DNA from: Cyanomargarita calcarea GSE-NOS-MK-12-04C
GTDB lineage: Bacteria > Cyanobacteriota > Cyanobacteriia > Cyanobacteriales > Nostocaceae
DNA length: 64,000 nt
Assembly (NCBI GenBank): GCA_019359595.1
Contig: JAHHGZ010000014.1
Location: 1 to 64,000 of the forward strand
Direction: 5' to 3'
The notes under the pieces are model-generated. The model did not search any database. It was given only the letters and a program-made list of their open reading frames with translations, and was not told the origin of the DNA. The translations under genes and the position numbers were made by a program. Positions within the stretch are counted from its first letter, which is position 1. Each line of letters begins with the position of its first letter. Positions 62,701 to 64,000 of this stretch are shown here, one piece after another.

Positions 62701-62985
62701 TTAGATATCACTCAAAATACTTTGAGCCTGGATAACTTCCGTATTGCTACTAAAATCCAATCTATCTAAAGATTCTGTGAAAAATACAAAACCTTTGTAG
62801 GCTGTTACATACTTGTAAAGCTTCGTAAAAAAACCTTCACAGGTTACAATTACAAGCGGTTCTTCGCTTTTAGAAATAATGCTCATAAAATCTTCGAGCT
62901 TCAAGCGTACACCAGTTGCAGGAAGCCCAAAGATTCTCCCAGCAACCGATAGCGATTGACCAGCGTCACCACCGTAATAACTCAT
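62701..62985 (-). CDS. Conserved-looking hypothetical protein
   Basis: 94 residues beginning MSYYGGDAGQSLSVAGRIFG, then VRLKLEDFMSIISKSEEPLV and an aromatic strand FTKLYKYVTAYKGFVFFTES; the end is acidic. No signal peptide or membrane helix. I cannot name a family. It is convergent with crtR, with a terminator between them, and precedes no obvious partner; aroH lies 100 bp upstream on the same strand. Confidence 0.65.
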   Translation of the reverse strand: MSYYGGDAGQSLSVAGRIFGLPATGVRLKLEDFMSIISKSEEPLVIVTCEGFFTKLYKYVTAYKGFVFFTESLDRLDFSSNTEVIQAQSILSDI

Positions 62986-63088
62986 AGTTTACGTATTTTT
63001 GCATATATACGTTACTATTCTAGAGTTTTGACGCAAAACTGATGGTTACGGCTGAACACTCGTTTGATTTAATATTTTGGATTACGGA

Positions 63089-63481
63089 TTAAGGATGGGT
63101 AAACTGTTGGCTTGACAAACTCCAATCCGGACGCAAATCAGCAGCACGACGCAAATAAGTGTGGTAGATTGGCACATCAGTAGGGAGATTGGCATGGAGT
63201 AAGAAGCGAATGCAGCATTCTAAGCTACCTTTAACGTACATTTGTTGCACATCCAACATTGCCACATTATCCCAGTGAGGACGCGATCGCGCGATCGCGG
63301 CTGGGAAAATAGCATCTAAATCTCGTGTAACTGAGAAAGTCACACTCAAAATATCTGCTGGATGCAATTGATTGCGTTTTTCCAGTTCATCTAATAGTTC
63401 AGTCACCGCTTCTCGCATCGCTTCAACAGTATTAGATGATACAGTTGTTGCCCCGCGAATCGCCTGCATTCGCCACTCCAC
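63089..63481 (-). CDS. aroH: Chorismate mutase, AroH type
   Basis: 130 residues. Monofunctional chorismate mutase of the trimeric AroH class, converting chorismate to prephenate for phenylalanine and tyrosine synthesis. MQAIRGATTVSSNTVEAM near 5 (with the active-site Arg), DILSVTFSVTRDLDAIFPA near 43 and LDVQQMYVKGSLECCIRFLLH near 75 (active-site Cys/Arg region) cover the whole small domain. STRR-like short repeats separate it from sppA upstream. Confidence 0.92.
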   Translation of the reverse strand: MEWRMQAIRGATTVSSNTVEAMREAVTELLDELEKRNQLHPADILSVTFSVTRDLDAIFPAAIARSRPHWDNVAMLDVQQMYVKGSLECCIRFLLHANLPTDVPIYHTYLRRAADLRPDWSLSSQQFTHP

Positions 63482-63615
63482 GCCAAAATCCTCCTTAAAA
63501 TATGAAAGTTAGGAGTTAGAAGTTAAGAGTTTTGAATTAGAAATGTTGTTCAAATCGTAACTGCTCACTCACAAACCAGAACCTACAACTTATAACTCAT
63601 AACTCATAACTTGCA

Positions 63616-64000
63616 CTATGGTCTATACAACCACAATGGCAGACCGCTAGTAGAAATTTCAAATTCAGCCCAACCAATCCCAGAACCCAGGACAAAAGAA
63701 GCCTGACTCCCTGACAAAAGACGACTCAACAAGGGTTTGCGTTCTTCTAGGGTAAATACTGGTGTTTTCTCAGGGTTAAGACCTACCAGTTCACATGCCC
63801 AGCGACGAGCGTCTTCCTCTGTTCCTAGCTTGTCTACAATACCCAACTCTACAGCTTGCTGTCCAGTAAAAATTCGACCGTCAGCGAAGTTTTTGACCGT
63901 ATCCACCGCTAAGGAACGAGCATCGGCTATTGTTTGGACAAATTGCTGGTAACTGACATCAATCAATTCTTGCAAGATGTTTTGTTCTGGTTCAGTCAAT
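63616..64000 (-). CDS. sppA: Signal peptide peptidase SppA, 3' part
   Basis: The C-terminal 127 or so residues of a serine protease of the SppA/ClpP-like S49 family; the rest lies beyond the window edge. Visible are VSYQQFVQTIADAR near the start, the conserved FADGRIFTGQQAVELGIVDKLG and a hydrophobic end GSGIGWAEFEISTSGLPLWL. Related proteins degrade signal peptides after cleavage or act in thylakoid acclimation. The catalytic Ser and Lys are not in this part and cannot be checked. Confidence 0.9.
   Translation of the reverse strand, partial: LTEPEQNILQELIDVSYQQFVQTIADARSLAVDTVKNFADGRIFTGQQAVELGIVDKLGTEEDARRWACELVGLNPEKTPVFTLEERKPLLSRLLSGSQASFVLGSGIGWAEFEISTSGLPLWLYRP

Overview
The window comes from a cyanobacterium, most likely a filamentous member of the Nostocales. 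Direct support: the oxygenic-photosynthesis genes psbU, chlG, crtR, btpA and a BCD-family (bacteriochlorophyll delivery) chlorophyll-related carrier; very frequent GCGATCGC (HIP1) octamers; short tandem heptanucleotide repeats between genes; many Uma2/DUF820 proteins; and a multi-PAS sensor kinase. The genus cannot be fixed from the sequence alone.

Layout. 0-9 kb: a large CBS/PAS histidine kinase whose ATPase domain is cut short, a MITE, a secreted family-10-like glycosyl hydrolase and a PDZ/radical-SAM protein. 8.6-11.9 kb: two uppP paralogues and a DUF3120 membrane protein behind a promoter with a G10 run. 12-16 kb: psbU, nadB, an Uma2 protein and a small secreted protein. 16-22 kb: a CHASE2-PAS-GGDEF diguanylate cyclase, a stand-alone TnpB, a VKOR-thioredoxin fusion and btpA. 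22.1-23.06 kb: a gene-free stretch rich in hairpins that I cannot explain. 23-33 kb: rimO, a DEAD-box RNA helicase, a methyltransferase-like membrane protein, a tandem Uma2 pair, an aldo/keto reductase, a PucC-type carrier, an inositol-monophosphatase-family enzyme and a ChaN-family protein. 33-39.7 kb: more Uma2 genes, chlG, an ArsA/Get3-like ATPase and DUF2862.

39.9-52 kb is a one-directional surface-polysaccharide locus. It holds the ABC exporter pair Wzm/Wzt (Wzt with a glycan-binding C-terminal domain), an acetyltransferase, and a 1533-residue polypeptide joining GT4, GT2, GT4, a coiled coil and a methyltransferase. A separate methyltransferase, gmd, a GT4 gene and a GT4 gene broken by a MITE follow. 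The exporter and the giant protein together suggest a polymerase, ruler and terminator in one chain, comparable in logic to the WbdA/WbdD/Wzt system of E. coli O9a. This is the most interesting object in the window.

52-64 kb: an Rpn/DUF4351 protein, a VapBC-type toxin-antitoxin pair with a perfect inverted-repeat operator, another Uma2 gene, a second MITE-broken gene, a CAP-domain surface protein with six N-terminal repeats, a GT4 gene, pyruvate kinase, crtR, a small unknown protein, aroH and the 3' part of sppA.

The window is also rich in small non-coding elements: a MITE family with TNA target duplications (two copies, both inside reading frames), a second MITE family with long inverted repeats, a third 150-bp candidate beside a decayed gmd fragment, and a dispersed repeat whose copies or copy clusters sit directly behind stop codons.
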